Source: Corylus avellana | Lineage: Eukaryota; Streptophyta; Magnoliopsida; Fagales; Betulaceae | Assembly: GCF_901000735.1 (NCBI RefSeq) | Contig: NC_081547.1 | Location: forward strand, 10,647,156 to 10,711,155 | DNA: 64,000 nucleotides | Reading direction: 5' to 3' | In this document: one piece after another, positions 1 to 11,530 of the stretch | How positions within the stretch are numbered: position 1 is the stretch's first letter | Layout of the letters: every line of letters begins with the position of its first letter | Notes under the pieces: model-generated | The model's input: the letters and a program-made list of their open reading frames with translations, nothing else | What the model was told of the DNA's origin: nothing | The model's database searches: none | Translations under genes and position numbers: made by a program

Positions 1-434
1 AAAAGGTTTTTTATTCTTTATTCTTTTTGCTGTTTTTTTATTATTTGAAAAAAAAAAAATTATTAGTTGTCAAGATGTTCTGGCATTTTGTACACAATAC
101 TTTATTGGTCTTACATGACTTTTATAGTGTGAGTGGATTCTCATGTCAACTCAAAAATCACTATTTTCAAGCATGTATATCTTGATATGAACTGTTCATT
201 TTTATAATGTCCTAAACCCAAATTTTATAAGTACCATGACATGAATTTTCTTCTTTAATGCAACTCATAGTGTATGGCGACCGAATTTGAATTCCATCTC
301 AACTTCAAAGTATAGGTCCATAGAATCAATAAGAACTTCATTGTAAATCATTTCATACTGGTTTTTCATGTCATCTATTTAAAAATAAAAATAAAAAATT
401 GTTTAAAATGTTACATTAGATGACATAAAATTAT

Positions 435-886
435 GGAAAAAAATACATTTTACCCCATGAACTATCTACCCATTTCCACTTTGACCTATAATGTTTAAAA
501 AGTGACACTCGACCTCCCTCCAAACTTTCAAATTGTTGCAATTCGACCATTTTGACCTTTTTTTTTTTTTTTTTTTTTTTTTCCAAAATGCCTCCATCCC
601 AAGTTTAAAAAAATTAAAAATTAAAAATTAAAAAATTAAGGAGTGGCCAGTCTGGGGTGGCTTCGGGCCCAACTGGCCGGGGTGGCCGGCCACCCCTTAA
701 TTTTTATTTTATTTTTTTAATTTTTTAATTTTTCTTTTTTAACTTGGGTGGGGGCCTTTTAGGAAAAAAAATAATAATAATCAAATTGCAACAATTTGGA
801 AGTTGGGGGGTCAAGTGTCACTTTTTAAACAATGGAGGATAAAGTGCAAATTGATTGATAGTTCAAGGGTAAAATGTATTTTCTCC
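435..886. mobile_element. MITE, Mutator-like, with 9-bp target duplication
   Basis: The ends are inverted repeats: GGAAAAAAATACATTTTACC on the left, and on the right the complement reads GGAGAAAATACATTTTACCC. The direct repeat TAAAATTAT flanks it at 426-434 and 887-895, a 9-bp target duplication typical of Mutator-like elements. The arms stay complementary inward (AGTGACACT and TTGCAA segments). The centre holds a GC-rich palindromic core of GGCCACCCC-type sequence around 640-700. The related flank at 3765-3820 lacks the element, giving an approximate empty site. Confidence 0.85.
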
Positions 887-1322
887 TAAAATTATTGTGA
901 TAAATGTGTATTCAGAGTAGTATTACTCTAAAAAGATACCGGTCATATAATTTTTGCTACAAATAATCCAAGAAAAAAAACACGAGTTATACAAAATATA
1001 TAGATGGAGGATCATTGAGATTATGAATTAAAAGACAAGGAATAGAAGAAGAAAGCTTTCAACATCTTCTTTTCTTTTTTTTTTCTTTTTTTTTTGTAAC
1101 AAGCTTTCAACATTCTACATGTTATTAATAGGGGGATCTAGGATGGGCCCAAAAGCCTCTCTCAACATCACTCTTCATCGAAAACCATGACCCTCTCCTT
1201 GGGCCCACGTGATCCAAACACTCCCTGAGTTCATGTTGCCCCTAGCTTTCACATTATGAAGATTCTTTCTAGGCAATTATAGTCACCCAAATTAGCCCCA
1301 ACGGTTGAAGCCCACGTAGACA

Positions 1323-1325
<3 letters not shown>

Positions 1326-1353
<28 letters not shown>
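1326..1353. repeat. (TC)n microsatellite in the duplicated 5' flank
   Basis: About 14 TC units. The corresponding place in the downstream copy (4621-4640) has a shorter interrupted CT tract. CT-rich tracts are common in plant 5' leaders, but no transcript start can be placed here. Confidence 0.9.
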
Positions 1354-1356
<3 letters not shown>

Positions 1357-1443
1357 TTCCTCCATTTTTGAGATGGTGAAGAAGAAATTCCTGACTCCTC
1401 TCAATAATCAAGGGGAAAAAAAAATCTCTGAAGTCCCAGATTC

Positions 1444-1795
1444 TCTTACGATCATAGTGTCTCACATAGATTAAATATAATTTTAACTATATGGATGTAA
1501 GTTTTTGAGCAACTTTTTCTAATAAGCTGATTTTTAAGGGTAAATTATATCCAAAATTTATATCATTTAGTATCAAAACTAGTCACTACGTCGAATATGG
1601 GATTGAATGAATTGAATACGCAATGCCAGATTAAAATGTCTTTGTATTATGTATGAGTATATTATTAAGTCAATGAATACTGATAAATGAGTAGAACAAA
1701 AAAAGAAGAAGAGAGGTTAAGTATAATCGTAAAGCTCTTGAGCATCCTTCTCTTGTAAGTTGGTTTTCAAGGTGAATTATACTCAAAATTTGTAT
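1444..1795. mobile_element. 352-bp insertion flanked by CAGATTC, class unknown
   Basis: CAGATTC occurs at 1437-1443 and 1796-1802. The downstream copy has a single CAGATTC at the matching point (about 4799-4805), so the insert arose after the duplication and made a 7-bp direct repeat. Inside are two related units of about 65 bp (near 1500-1570 and 1730-1800) sharing a 'TTGAGCA...AAGCTGRTTTT' pattern. No coding potential is visible. Confidence 0.6.
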
Positions 1796-2128
1796 CAGAT
1801 TCAAAGCCAATCCTGAATCCTCAATGCACCTACTCTCATGAATTCCCAAATTTGATTCAGAAATCCTTCGTTTGGGACCAAATCTATATGACCCTTTTTC
1901 TGGGTCCTCCATAAACAAGAACCACAAACACCCAGATTCAAGAATCAAGCCCTAGCCCTCTGTACCAAATCTTTGGAGAACATGGTTTCTAAATCGGAGC
2001 TAAAGAAGAAGAAATCAACCATTTGGGACAAAACCCAGTTGACCCATTTGGTTGATTTTGCATGGGAACAAACAAGAAGCCACGGAGACTCTCAGATCCA
2101 AAAACAATTCCAATGCCCAAACCAATAA

Positions 2129-3013
2129 AAAAAGAAAAGCATCCTTAAAAAAGTATTACGTTGTTTAATTAGTAGTTGTGAGGTGGTGGAAGAAAATTAT
2201 AGAGTTGTAAAGTTGGACAACCATTTACCCTAGAAAGCTCTGGTTGTGAAGTGGTGGAAGAAAATAATGGAGTTGTTACCGTTTGAAGTTGCAGATTTCA
2301 AGCACTTTTGATTTCTCTATTCTGCCATGCTTGTCATTATAACCTGGCATTGTGTGGGTTTTTGACTTTCTTTTTTTTTTCTTCTCTTTCTTGCATTATT
2401 ATCTGATAAATTGTGGCAGGATTTTTGATTAATATCCCTGCAATGAACCTGTGGGATCCATCATCCATGGGGACCTTTGCTAGACTGTCTTTTAGTCAGG
2501 CCAGCAGATTTGTCATTGCCAGATTGACCCTTGGATTTGAGGAGAATTAAGATATTCTATTGTTTCTCTGCCAAGCCATAACCAGCTGCAACCTTATTAA
2601 ATTAGGTCATGTGCATTCAGAATTTGAGCACCTTCTCCAAATATTTTTTAAAACTTAACATAATTTTGAAAAGGAGAAGTGGATTTATGGAAGAAATAGG
2701 GTTTTTAATAGAAACTCAAGGCATGTAAAAGAGTCCATTGGGTGCAAGCAAGCAAGTGGCACAAAAATTAATTGAAAAAGACAAGAAGCTTGAGGTCATC
2801 AATTCATAATTTTCTTCCTCCCTTCATTACTGATCAGGCATTTGGATCCTCTCCGGTCCATTGATTAGAGCATTGTAATGATTCTTTGACGGTACTCGAA
2901 TTTCGATACAGGAATACGAATAGTCACCTCTAATTTCAATGCATAAAACATTAATATAACATGATCTATTTATATGGTACACTTGAAATTTAATAGATTA
3001 GAATCAGGAAACG
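2129..3013. other. Intergenic stretch, no gene recognised
   Basis: No open reading frame of note, no recognisable RNA gene. A direct repeat 'GAAGTGGTGGAAGAAAAT' type unit occurs near 2180-2270, from the phrase 'tgtgaggtggtggaagaaaat' seen twice in slightly different form. Otherwise unremarkable AT-rich sequence. Confidence 0.6.
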
Positions 3014-3321
3014 GGATCCGAATCCTCTCTAGTTCTTTTGGATTGGAGAGGCCTCCAGTTAATGGTTAGGGCTATCTTCATGTCACGTGTCTTACCTATT
3101 AAAATATTATTTTTTATTTTAAAAATTAAAATAATATAATAATATTTTTTTTATTATATTATTTTAGTTTTTATTTATTTTTAAAATAAAAAATAATATT
3201 TTTATATATTTTAATAAATGGGACATCTGGCATGAGGATGGTCCTAGGATTCTCCTATGGCCATCCTGGCCATTAACTGGAGGCCTCTCCAGTCCTTTTG
3301 GATTGGAGAGGATCCGAATCC
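3014..3321. mobile_element. MITE with about 55-bp terminal inverted repeats
   Basis: The left end GGATCCGAATCC followed by TCTAGTTCTTTTGGATTGG is mirrored on the right by a segment ending GGATTGGAGAGGATCCGAATCC. Both arms also hold GGCCTCCAGTTAATGG or its complement. The interior (3100-3215) is an A/T-only foldback. Superfamily is unclear because no clean target duplication is visible. Confidence 0.8.
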
Positions 3322-3764
3322 ATAATAACGTTGTATCTTAGATTTTTCTGTTGTGTAAATCTCATTTTATCTATCTAATTTACAGGGTGAAAAAAGAGGA
3401 AACTAAACTCTATTACTCTTCACTAAGAGCATGTTCAACAAATTAGGTAAAAGTTCATATGACCACTTTTATCTCCTTCACCGGATTAGCTACAGTGAAT
3501 AACAACCTTTTGCTATTGACTGTAACATATTAAATAAATATTATATTATTTTTTCATTTTACTTTTAAGTTGTTTATTGTTTCTCTTTTTCATGAAAATG
3601 GAATATAATAAAAAATAAATAAATAAAGTGAGAAATAATATTTAAAAGCAAGTAGAGAATAGAATAGAAAATTTGTTAGGATATAGAAAAAAACAATAGC
3701 TAAAATAGACAGTTTACTAAGTATTTCAACCATTATTGTTGGAAATACACTAAAAAAACAAAAG
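3322..3764. other. Intergenic stretch, no gene recognised
   Basis: AT-rich sequence between a MITE and the duplicated flank. No open reading frame, RNA gene or clear terminal repeat was seen. Confidence 0.5.
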
Positions 3765-5135
3765 AAAAGCTATTTAAAACGTCAAATTAGACGATGTAAA
3801 ATAACTCAATTGAGTATAATAAATAGGTGTCCAGAGTATCATTGCTCAAAGAAATACCCGTCATCATATAATTTTCACTCCAAATAATTGAAGAAAAAAA
3901 CCCAAGAGTTGGATAAAATATAGAGATGGAGCGATCATTGATGGTATGAATTAGAAAAGGAATAGAAGAAGAGAGCTTCTCATTCTAAAATGTTACCAGT
4001 TTGGGGGGGTTTTTATCAGAGATCTACAAGACTACAATGGGCCTCTTTCAACATCACTCTTCATCCAAAACAATCCTTGGGCCCACATGAACCAAACACT
4101 CTCTAACAAAATCAAAAAATCAAAAAAAAATTTAAAAAAAAAATTTAAAAGAAATGCTAATTTTATCCAACTCTCTAGTTCTTCTTGTATTATCATGATC
4201 CTAAATAAATACTAATTTTTTAAAAAATTAAAAAAAAATTACTTTACTAATTTTTTATTTTTTTTAAAAAAATAATAATATTCCCGTAAAATTAAGATAA
4301 TATTAAAAAAAAAAGGGTAACATTCTCTTAAAATTTTTACTAACGGTTTGAGTATCAAAATAATGTAAAACTTATTTATTAGTACATATAATATTTTCTT
4401 GATTAATTATCACCAATAAATAAGTTAAACACTATTTTGGTACCATTTATTAATAAAAAATTTGATAATCTTGACATTTATAAAGAAGAAGAAAAAAAAA
4501 AAAAAAAAAAAACCGACACACCCTGTCTCTCTCCTAAAAACAGCCGTAAGAAGATTCTCCCTAGGCAATTAGTCACCCAAATTAGCCCCAACGGTTGAAG
4601 CCCGCGTAGGCACACACGCACACACTCTCTCTCTGTCTCCTCCATTTCTGAGAAGGTGAAGAAGAAACCTCCTCAATGTATCCAACCTCCATACACGTTC
4701 CAATCATCAATCAAGGATATTGGCCAACCACCTCCTTGATCCCATTCCTCTGACTCCTCTGAATGATCAAGGGGGGAAAAGAAAATCTCTCGAAGACCCA
4801 GATTCAAACCCAATCCTGAATCCTCAATGTGCCTAGTTTCATGAAAACCCAAATTTGATTCAGAAATCCATCATTTGGGACCAAAGCTATATGACCCTTT
4901 TTTCTGAGTCCTCCAAAAACAGGAATTGCAAACACCCAGATTCAAGAATCAAGCTTAGCCCCAAGCCCTAGCCCTCTGGTACCAAATCTTTGGGGCACAA
5001 GGTTTCTAAATCGGAGCTGAAGAAGAAGAAATCAACCATTTGGGACAGAACCCAGTTGACCCATTTGGTTGATTTTGCATGGGAAAAAGAAGGCACAGAG
5101 ACTCAGATTCGAGAACAATTCCAATGCCCAAACCG
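3765..5135 (+). promoter_or_regulatory. 5' flank and probable leader of the proline-rich gene (downstream copy)
   Basis: Directly upstream of the coding sequence at 5287. It matches 395-2128 apart from the two insertions there. It contains an A-rich run at 4491-4512, a CT-rich tract at 4621-4640, and short purine-rich tracts near 5020-5035. The transcript start and TATA box cannot be assigned with confidence; 'TTTATAAAG' near 4477 is one candidate. Conservation between the copies reflects duplication and is not evidence of function. Confidence 0.5.
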
Positions 5136-5286
5136 TAGCTCTTTGGCGAACAGGGGAGTCTCTTGAATTCAGAGTTGAAGAGAAGGAACCCAGATGCAGG
5201 AAGACTTTGGAGACCCTCGTCCAAATCCGAATTGAGAAAAAATTGTTGTTTCTTCTTCTTGTAATTGTTATTGTTGCTGTTGTTTC

Positions 5287-5829
5287 ATGGAACCGCCATT
5301 ACCAACCTTGGTGTTCCTAATCTTTGGCTTTGCCATTTGCGTTCTTGCTCTCCTTGCCGAATCCCAACCAGGAAACATTCCTGCAAGATCTTTACTCGAG
5401 GCCCCACCGCCACCGTCTCCACCGCCCCCACCCCCTCCTCCTCCTCCAACGCCTCCTCCTCCTTCTCCTCCTCCACCGCCCCCACCGCCTCCACCGTCCC
5501 CACCGCTTCCTCCTCCTCCATCGCCTCCGCCTCCGCCACCTCATTCAGGATCACCGCCACCTCCATCGCCACCTCATTCAGGATCACCGCATCCTCTGCT
5601 GCATCATTTAGGATCACCGCCACCACACCATCGGTCGAACGGCCAGGCCGATAACCGGTCCAAACATCGCCGAGAAGAGTCCCCGTTTCCTCCTTCTAAG
5701 CAGGGCATTAATACAGGGAAGAAGGTTGGGCTTTTCTTTGTGGGTATCGCTGCAATCCTCCAAATCGGTGTCGTGGGGTTCTTGGTTTTCAAGAGAAGGC
5801 AGCTTTTGAAGCTCAAGGACAGATATTAG
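5287..5829 (+). CDS. Short proline-rich (extensin-like) single-pass membrane protein
   Basis: Intronless frame of 180 residues. Residues 1-26 form a hydrophobic signal peptide or anchor (LVFLIFGFAICVLALLAES). Residues about 39-105 are dominated by proline runs with SPPPP-type extensin motifs, which in secreted proteins are hydroxylated and arabinosylated. A histidine/serine-glycine repeat (HSGSPPPP) follows, then a basic linker. Near the C-terminus a second hydrophobic helix (VGLFFVGIAAILQIGVVGFL, about 146-165) is followed by a basic tail ending KLKDRY. The predicted topology is an extracellular proline-rich region with a short cytoplasmic tail. The conserved-looking tail supports a real gene of the plant 'hydroxyproline-rich glycoprotein family' type; a precise function is not known to me. 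Other frames across the repetitive CCX codons are shadows. Confidence 0.8.
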   Translation: MEPPLPTLVFLIFGFAICVLALLAESQPGNIPARSLLEAPPPPSPPPPPPPPPPTPPPPSPPPPPPPPPPSPPLPPPPSPPPPPPHSGSPPPPSPPHSGSPHPLLHHLGSPPPHHRSNGQADNRSKHRREESPFPPSKQGINTGKKVGLFFVGIAAILQIGVVGFLVFKRRQLLKLKDRY

Positions 5830-7963
5830 ACTTGCTCTTGAATTGAAATTTTCGTTCTCTCACCAATTCTTTCATTTCCGCGGCACGCATTGTATTTTGG
5901 AGGTTGTATCGGATCGCAAGTCTTTGCTTAGTTGAGAGGTTTTATTGGATTCAGATTCTTTGGTGGGTGGTGGGAGGTTTCAACTTGCGGATTGATTGCA
6001 GCACGGGGCATTTGTAAATGTGGTAATAATTATTAACTGGGAATTTCTTTCATCTCGATCTTCTGAGTTTGTGTTGATTTTTTTTTTTTTTTTTGGATTT
6101 AAACGACACGGCTTATAATTGATAGCAGATGATATCTTTTGCCATTGTTGTCATGGCTTCCTAACTTTTTTCTGCTAACGTTTGTGAATGTATAACAATG
6201 TTAGGACTCACAGATGCATTATAATGACATTGTTTATTGTTCTTTCTTTTCTATGTTGACCATCATTTATTAACAAGTAAATCTTTTTGATTCATATTGT
6301 TGTTACAATTCAGTTTGTGTTGCACTTTATTAGAGAAAAATGTAAATGTTCCTCATCTTTTCATTGTTTTTGTTTATGTTGTAGCGTGGAAATATTTGTA
6401 GCTTTGTGAGCTCCCCATCCATTTTGATGTTGCTCCATTGAAATGAGATTGTCTTTTCCTCCCATTCTGCTAAGCCCTTTTCATTGTATTATAAATTCCA
6501 TTACAACCCATATGCTTTCACATTTCAAATTTTGAATGAAGTCTTCATTAAAGCTTAATCTCTGTAATGTTCTCCAAAAATGGTTAAACTTAATTGTCAT
6601 TTGACAAGTATCCTGAAACAGATAAAAGCTAGCCAGAGATGAGAATGCTGTCCTGATGGTGATTGACATTTATCTTTGTTTATGATGAATGAATCATTGG
6701 CTTTTTCGTGTGGAGGGTGAATCATGCCTGGTATTGTTAGACATTAGCAAAGTTACCTACTTTTTGCACTGAATATAGACTATATACTGTTTCAAAAACT
6801 TGTTGACACATCAGAAAGATTATATATGTTTTTGTTATTATATATAGGCTTGACTAAGTCAGCCTTTTATCCCGTAGAAGAAATCCTTGGAAGCTAGTAA
6901 GATTTTTAAATGTTGCAACTCTTGGATGGTTTGGGAGAATGGCCTCCTCTCTCGTTTAATATGCAATGGATGACTTGGATCATTTGAGTCCTAGTTGAAT
7001 GAGAGTTACAGATGTATTTTTACACCAAAAATTGAGAGTCAAATGTGAAGACAACCAACCTGTGACATGAATTTTCTTCTGGTGCCCTAGAGTGTTCCGA
7101 GCCTGTGTTGGCCATCACATTAGGAGGATGAGTTAAAGAACAAGGCTGTAGCCTCCTTGGCATTTCTTCGAGCAGTATCCATCCCTCTTTCCCAAAGAGA
7201 GATTTTAGTAAATAACCAAGCCTTACAAATGAATGCATTCCATATCAGCAGGGAATCGTGATTGATTTTGAAATCAACTAGTCTAGAATCACTTAGGGCA
7301 GTTATTATGAGAGAGCTCATGTGAAATCTAACTGTCAAACGAAAAAATGGGATCCGGACGGCTGAGTTCAATATGGGGCTTTTTCACATAGCTGTTTAAA
7401 TTGCTAGTAATTTAGATAGTTAATTGTTGTGGATCTCAATTCGGGTTGTAAAGGTCTTTTCGGTGGAATAATTAGAACCCTAATTTGGGAGTTCTGAAAA
7501 GCAGGAGACTTTTTTATCCGACCAAAATGTACCATGAGAAGGCATGCATGATGAGGTCTCCACCTTGTTCAAGGGGGATGACTGATGAGTGTTACATTCC
7601 CCATCACAATGATTTGCCATTTCCCATTTCCTTAAGCAATTGAAAGCCTACACCAATTGGATGGGTCTGACCTGTTTCACATTTTCCACTTCCAGCAATA
7701 ATTTCTTGACTTTCATTGTAGATGTCTTCATCTATCCCCTTTAGGCAGCATAAAAGGACGCATTTCTAGAAAATAAACTATATATAGTTCGACAGGGATT
7801 TTGCTGATTTTCCAAATAATCGTTAGCAATGTGCAGTTGGACCGGCCTAAAATTCTATATCGACTCTGCTCCAATAAAATGCATAAAAACCGCCATCGCT
7901 GCTTCAATCATAAATTTACCCTTTTGTACCATCCAATTAATGATAAACACCTTAGCGTAGCAT
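5830..7963. other. 3' flank and intergenic region, no further gene recognised
   Basis: The first few hundred bases are probably the 3' UTR and terminator of the proline-rich gene. Several short minus-strand frames (e.g. 7020-7371) have no recognisable domain and look like chance. A poly-T run lies at 6079-6094. No RNA gene was seen. Confidence 0.5.
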
Positions 7964-8078
7964 AACTTAAGAAAAGAAAACAAACATACCAAATCACATC
8001 CATATATGTGAGATGAGATTTTTTAAATTTTAGTAGATTTGAATGTGATTTGATGTATTTGTTTTCTTTTCTTAAGTT
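7964..8078. mobile_element. Small foldback element (MITE)
   Basis: The left arm AACTTAAGAAAAGAAAACAA and the right arm TTGTTTTCTTTTCTTAAGTT are perfect inverted repeats. Complementarity continues inward over CATACCAAATCACATCC-like sequence. Total length is about 115 bp with a short loop near 8010-8030. Confidence 0.85.
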
Positions 8079-8945
8079 GTACTCAGCTGAGATGTTAATC
8101 TGTCATTGGAAGGCACAAAAGGATTAGTTTGTACCACAATTCTATAAAAGTTATTCTCAATCTGCTATACATAAAACAGTGATATACTAAAATACGCAAC
8201 CGAAAATTTAGAATTACTTCCGTTCATATTTGTTCAAGTAAAATAAAGAACCTACATAAAATTTTATAGAGAGATGCATTTTCTAACCTATACCTAATAT
8301 ATAATGCATTATAGATGGAATACACATGAATATCTTTATAGTTTTAGGTACTTCAATAATGGCTATAACTTTATTTATTCCAATTTGTTTAAGGAAAGCT
8401 CCAGCTCAAATAAGAAATGCTACATATGAATCGTGGAAGTAAAACATTACATAATGAGTTTCCATTCCATGTTGGAATGTATTACAAATTTACAATGTAC
8501 ACTATTTCCTAAATGAATACTCTATAAAAATCAAATTTTATGAATGATCTTGCTACAAGTCATTGCCGTCCAACTTTGTTTATTCCAACGGATAAAAACA
8601 ATAAATGTGCACAATAACTTATGTCTGTAGATCTATTTTTTTTTTGATAAAAATATCTTCTTCTTCATTCATTTCATAAAAAGAGAGCATGTTGCTCTAA
8701 CAAAACAATACCATATATACAATGAAAAATTTCTTCCATCCAAACTTGATCTATGCTTTGTTTAAAAGCTTCTTTTGTTAGATCCCACATCACGGGGGAG
8801 CTTTACCATGTTTTCTCCAAAAATTTATAAAATTGTCTTTAATTTTTTTTTTTTTTTTTTAAATTAAAATTTTACCTCCCAATTTTATTATTTATTTATT
8901 TTTTTTAGTTTCTCCCCTCCAAACTCCAATTGCTAGTTCCGCTCC
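8079..8945. other. Intergenic stretch, no gene recognised
   Basis: AT-rich. Poly-T or T-rich runs occur near 8637-8646 and 8840-8860. No domain, RNA gene or clear element ends were identified. Confidence 0.5.
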
Positions 8946-9589
8946 TGATTAGACCCAATCATATCCAACTACATAAGGAACAAGTTTATATCTAATTATT
9001 TGAATGTCGTAATTCCAATCATTTTCTAGATCCGCAACATATTCTAGCAATTCACGCCCTGCCCACTGCCCAATCCATCATAACTTTCCTAACTAGACAA
9101 TGATTTCTTTTCTTTTCTATTTCCGCTACAAAGCGCATTCTCAATCGCAATCCCCTTCACTTCTTCTACCATCAATGAAAAATTATTCCACATGTCTGAT
9201 AATTCTTTCACCATCAGTCAGTTATTTGCTACCAAAAAAGAACTAGAGAGAAAAACGAAGGACAGATTGGAGATCTAAGACCGCTACTTTGAGGGTTTCA
9301 TGTAAATAAAACCTTAGAAACCGATTAAAGGTAATTGAAATCCAAGATAGCAGAAAAAACTTCACCCCATAGATCGCTTCACAAAGCAAATCTAGTAAGA
9401 AGACAAACATTAATTGCTACAATAACCTGAGTGTCACTAGGCTCACTACTGTATTTTTTAGAAGGAGGAAAGAGTTGGGAAGGAGGAGGAAAAAATGAAT
9501 TTCTTCCCTCCTTCTAGAAAGGTTACCCTTGTTTTACTCTCTCTGGTGGCTATAAAGTGAGTGAATATGTTTATAGACCAATTAGAAAG

Positions 9590-10469
9590 AAACTAAGTAC
9601 AAAATGAATTAATAAGTCTCATATGCTTCACATAACTTTTATACTTCTCTACCCATAAACTTTTAATCATGTAATTCACAATCATTAGTTTGGTACTTAG
9701 ATACTCAATAGACGCTTCATGTTTCTTAATAATTTCTCTCATGCTAAGATACTTTACTTTTTCTTCTACTCTTATCATTCTTATACAAGAAAAACTATAG
9801 TAGAGTTATTACAATCTTCACAAAAGATCTTGATAGGTCTTGCTACATATTCAACAATCTTGAGACCTTTAACAAAATTTCTCAACCATTAATGCCTATG
9901 TTATAGATTCATAACATACAATAAATTATGTTCACATTGGTAGATGTAGCAACTACAGTTTCCTAGCTTATTACATTTCCAGGATATAACTCCTTTAGCA
10001 ATAAGAAAAATATATCATAAAATAGACTTTTTATTATCTACACGTTCAACAAGATCTAAACCTAAATAACTAACCACCTCTAAATGATTAGTATGCCCAT
10101 AGGTCAAGCTATGGTTTAGTTTGAAAGCCTTCACTACAAAAATTTTGGTGGTTAATGACTCACAAATAAAAAAAAAAACCATCATTATTTGTCTAGTGAC
10201 GTTCAAATAGTGACTTTTTCCAAAATGGCAAAAAGTGCATAGACTGAAAATTGGGTTAATGTCGTTTGAACAGTGCAAAACAACATTAAATGGTGTATTT
10301 TTCAGCAAAACGGCACCTTTTAGAAGGTTCTGTTTGAACAATGCATGGTTTCACTTTTCACACGTTACCTTTGTGTGAACAATGAACATCACCTTCTAGG
10401 AAGTGACGTTTTCACTATTCAAACGTTGTTATCCTTTAAAAAATTATAAAAAATAATAATAATTTTTAC

Positions 10470-10507
<38 letters not shown>

Positions 10508-11175
10508 AAAAAAAATCAAACTAATTTTCCTTTTAAAAATAAAAATAAAACAAATTCAAAGGTGGCCTTTGGGGCCATCCCTAGGCACATTTGGAGTGGC
10601 CCCCGAGCCACCCTAGACATGCGAATAATAACTCGTGAATACCCTAGACATGCGAATAATAACTCGTGAATAGTGAGTCATAAATAGTGGTTATCATTCA
10701 CGAGTCACTATTCGCGCATGAATAGTAACTCGTGAACAATTAAAAAGTCGCAATTTAGCGACATTTTCTAAAAACGTCATTATTCAACTGTCATTAAATG
10801 TGAAAATTTTTGAAGTGCTTCCAACTATTATCAACAAAACCTTCAAGTTGTGTCATGTAATCCTCCTCATATCCCCATTCAGATAAGTTGTTTTTCAATC
10901 TATTTGATGTACCTTTAGATCAAAATGAGCTACTAATGGTATAATCATCTTAAATCAATCATTCTTAGATACTCGAGTGAAAGTTTCATGGTAATCAATA
11001 CACTCTTTTTGAGTTAAAATCATTGAGTATAAATCTAGCTTTATATCATTTAACATTATCAGAAGCATCGATCAATTCTGGTTTTGCAGACCCAATTACA
11101 GCCCATGGCTACTAATCCTTTCGGTAAGCCAATTATATCCTGGACTTCATTTTTAGCTATGAATTCCATATCTTC
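9590..11175 (-). pseudogene. Degenerate Ty1-copia pol fragments (copy A), split by a CACTA MITE
   Basis: On the minus strand, 11175-11040 translates to reverse-transcriptase N-terminal sequence (NEVQDIIGLPKG, AMGCNWVCKTRIDR), the copia 'LPKG..AIGCKWVFKTK' region. The 10980-10820 part gives broken pieces resembling 'LVAHFDLKVHQ' and 'EEDYMTQLEGF'. The 10129-9960 part gives LEVVSYLGLDLVERVDNKKS, the copia RNase H 'GYSDSDWAGCVDDRKSTSG' region. The 9778-9593 part gives IEYLSTKLMIVNYMIKSLW, the C-terminal 'EHISTDLMIADPLTKGL' region. The RT core is missing, and stops and frameshifts occur throughout. The element cannot be active. Confidence 0.85.
10132..10817. mobile_element. CACTA-type non-autonomous element (copy A)
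   Basis: It begins CACTACAAAAATTTT; the other end reads AAAATTTTTGAAGTG here and AAAATTTTTGTAGTG in copy B. The 3-bp direct repeat CTT (10129-10131, 10818-10820) matches the CACTA (En/Spm) rule. It interrupts the copia pol remnant between the RNase H and RT parts. The interior has an (AT)n run at about 10473-10502 and repeated ATTCGYGCATGAATAGT-like palindromic units at 10620-10740. It also holds a 31-bp tandem duplication at 10611-10672 that copy B lacks. Confidence 0.85.
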
Positions 11176-11500
11176 TCTCTTTTGTGCCACCACCAACCCT
11201 TTACCATCATGCGGCTGCCGCCAACGGCCAACAAACACATGCGGCGAATAGCGAAGGGCTGTTGCTTCCGTACGTGTAGCCCGCACCCGCATGCGTGGTA
11301 ATCACATGCAATAGACACCCAAAATTGTTTCCCAAGGACATGAAGACACTGACACATATATGCAAGGCATTTTTTCCTGTTTTAATCGCATAATACACAG
11401 TGTCTCTCTTAAGTCTTAATCGAAAAGTGCCATAAAATTCAGCGCAAAACAAAATCAAAGAGCCGTAAAAGTTAATACTGAGCAAAAATAGCGTGAAGGA

Positions 11501-11530
11501 GGCTTTGATACCAAATGTTAGTACATAAAA
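11501..11530 (-). mobile_element. Copia primer-binding site and inner LTR edge (copy A)
   Basis: On the minus strand TTTGGTATCAAAGCC (11515-11501) closely matches the initiator-tRNA-Met primer-binding site TGGTATCAGAGC of plant Ty1-copia elements. Immediately 5' of it on that strand the sequence ends CTAACA, an LTR-like CA terminus. This places a 5' LTR to the right of 11516 in minus orientation, consistent with the minus-strand pol remnants to the left. The outer LTR edge was not found, and 11176-11500 is expected to be leader/gag remnant without a recognisable product. Confidence 0.65.

Larger units (their letters stand above)
395..2128 (+). repeat. Upstream copy of the duplicated 5' flank of the proline-rich gene (no coding part)
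   Basis: Collinear with 3765-5135. Shared blocks include the stretch around 960-1070, the 'CAACGGTTGAAGCCC' block near 1299, and an almost unbroken match from about 1803 to 2128. The match stops at 2128, just before the point corresponding to the coding region of the intact gene, so this is a promoter/5'-UTR-type fragment with no coding sequence. It carries two insertions absent from the other copy, at 435-886 and 1444-1795. Seen by direct reading; the exact left limit is approximate. Confidence 0.75.

Noticed and set aside
5285..5654. Long frames on the minus strand and other plus frames over the proline-rich gene
   Set aside because: They are shadows of repetitive CCX codons. Only the frame from 5287 has a signal peptide and a membrane segment with a plausible tail.
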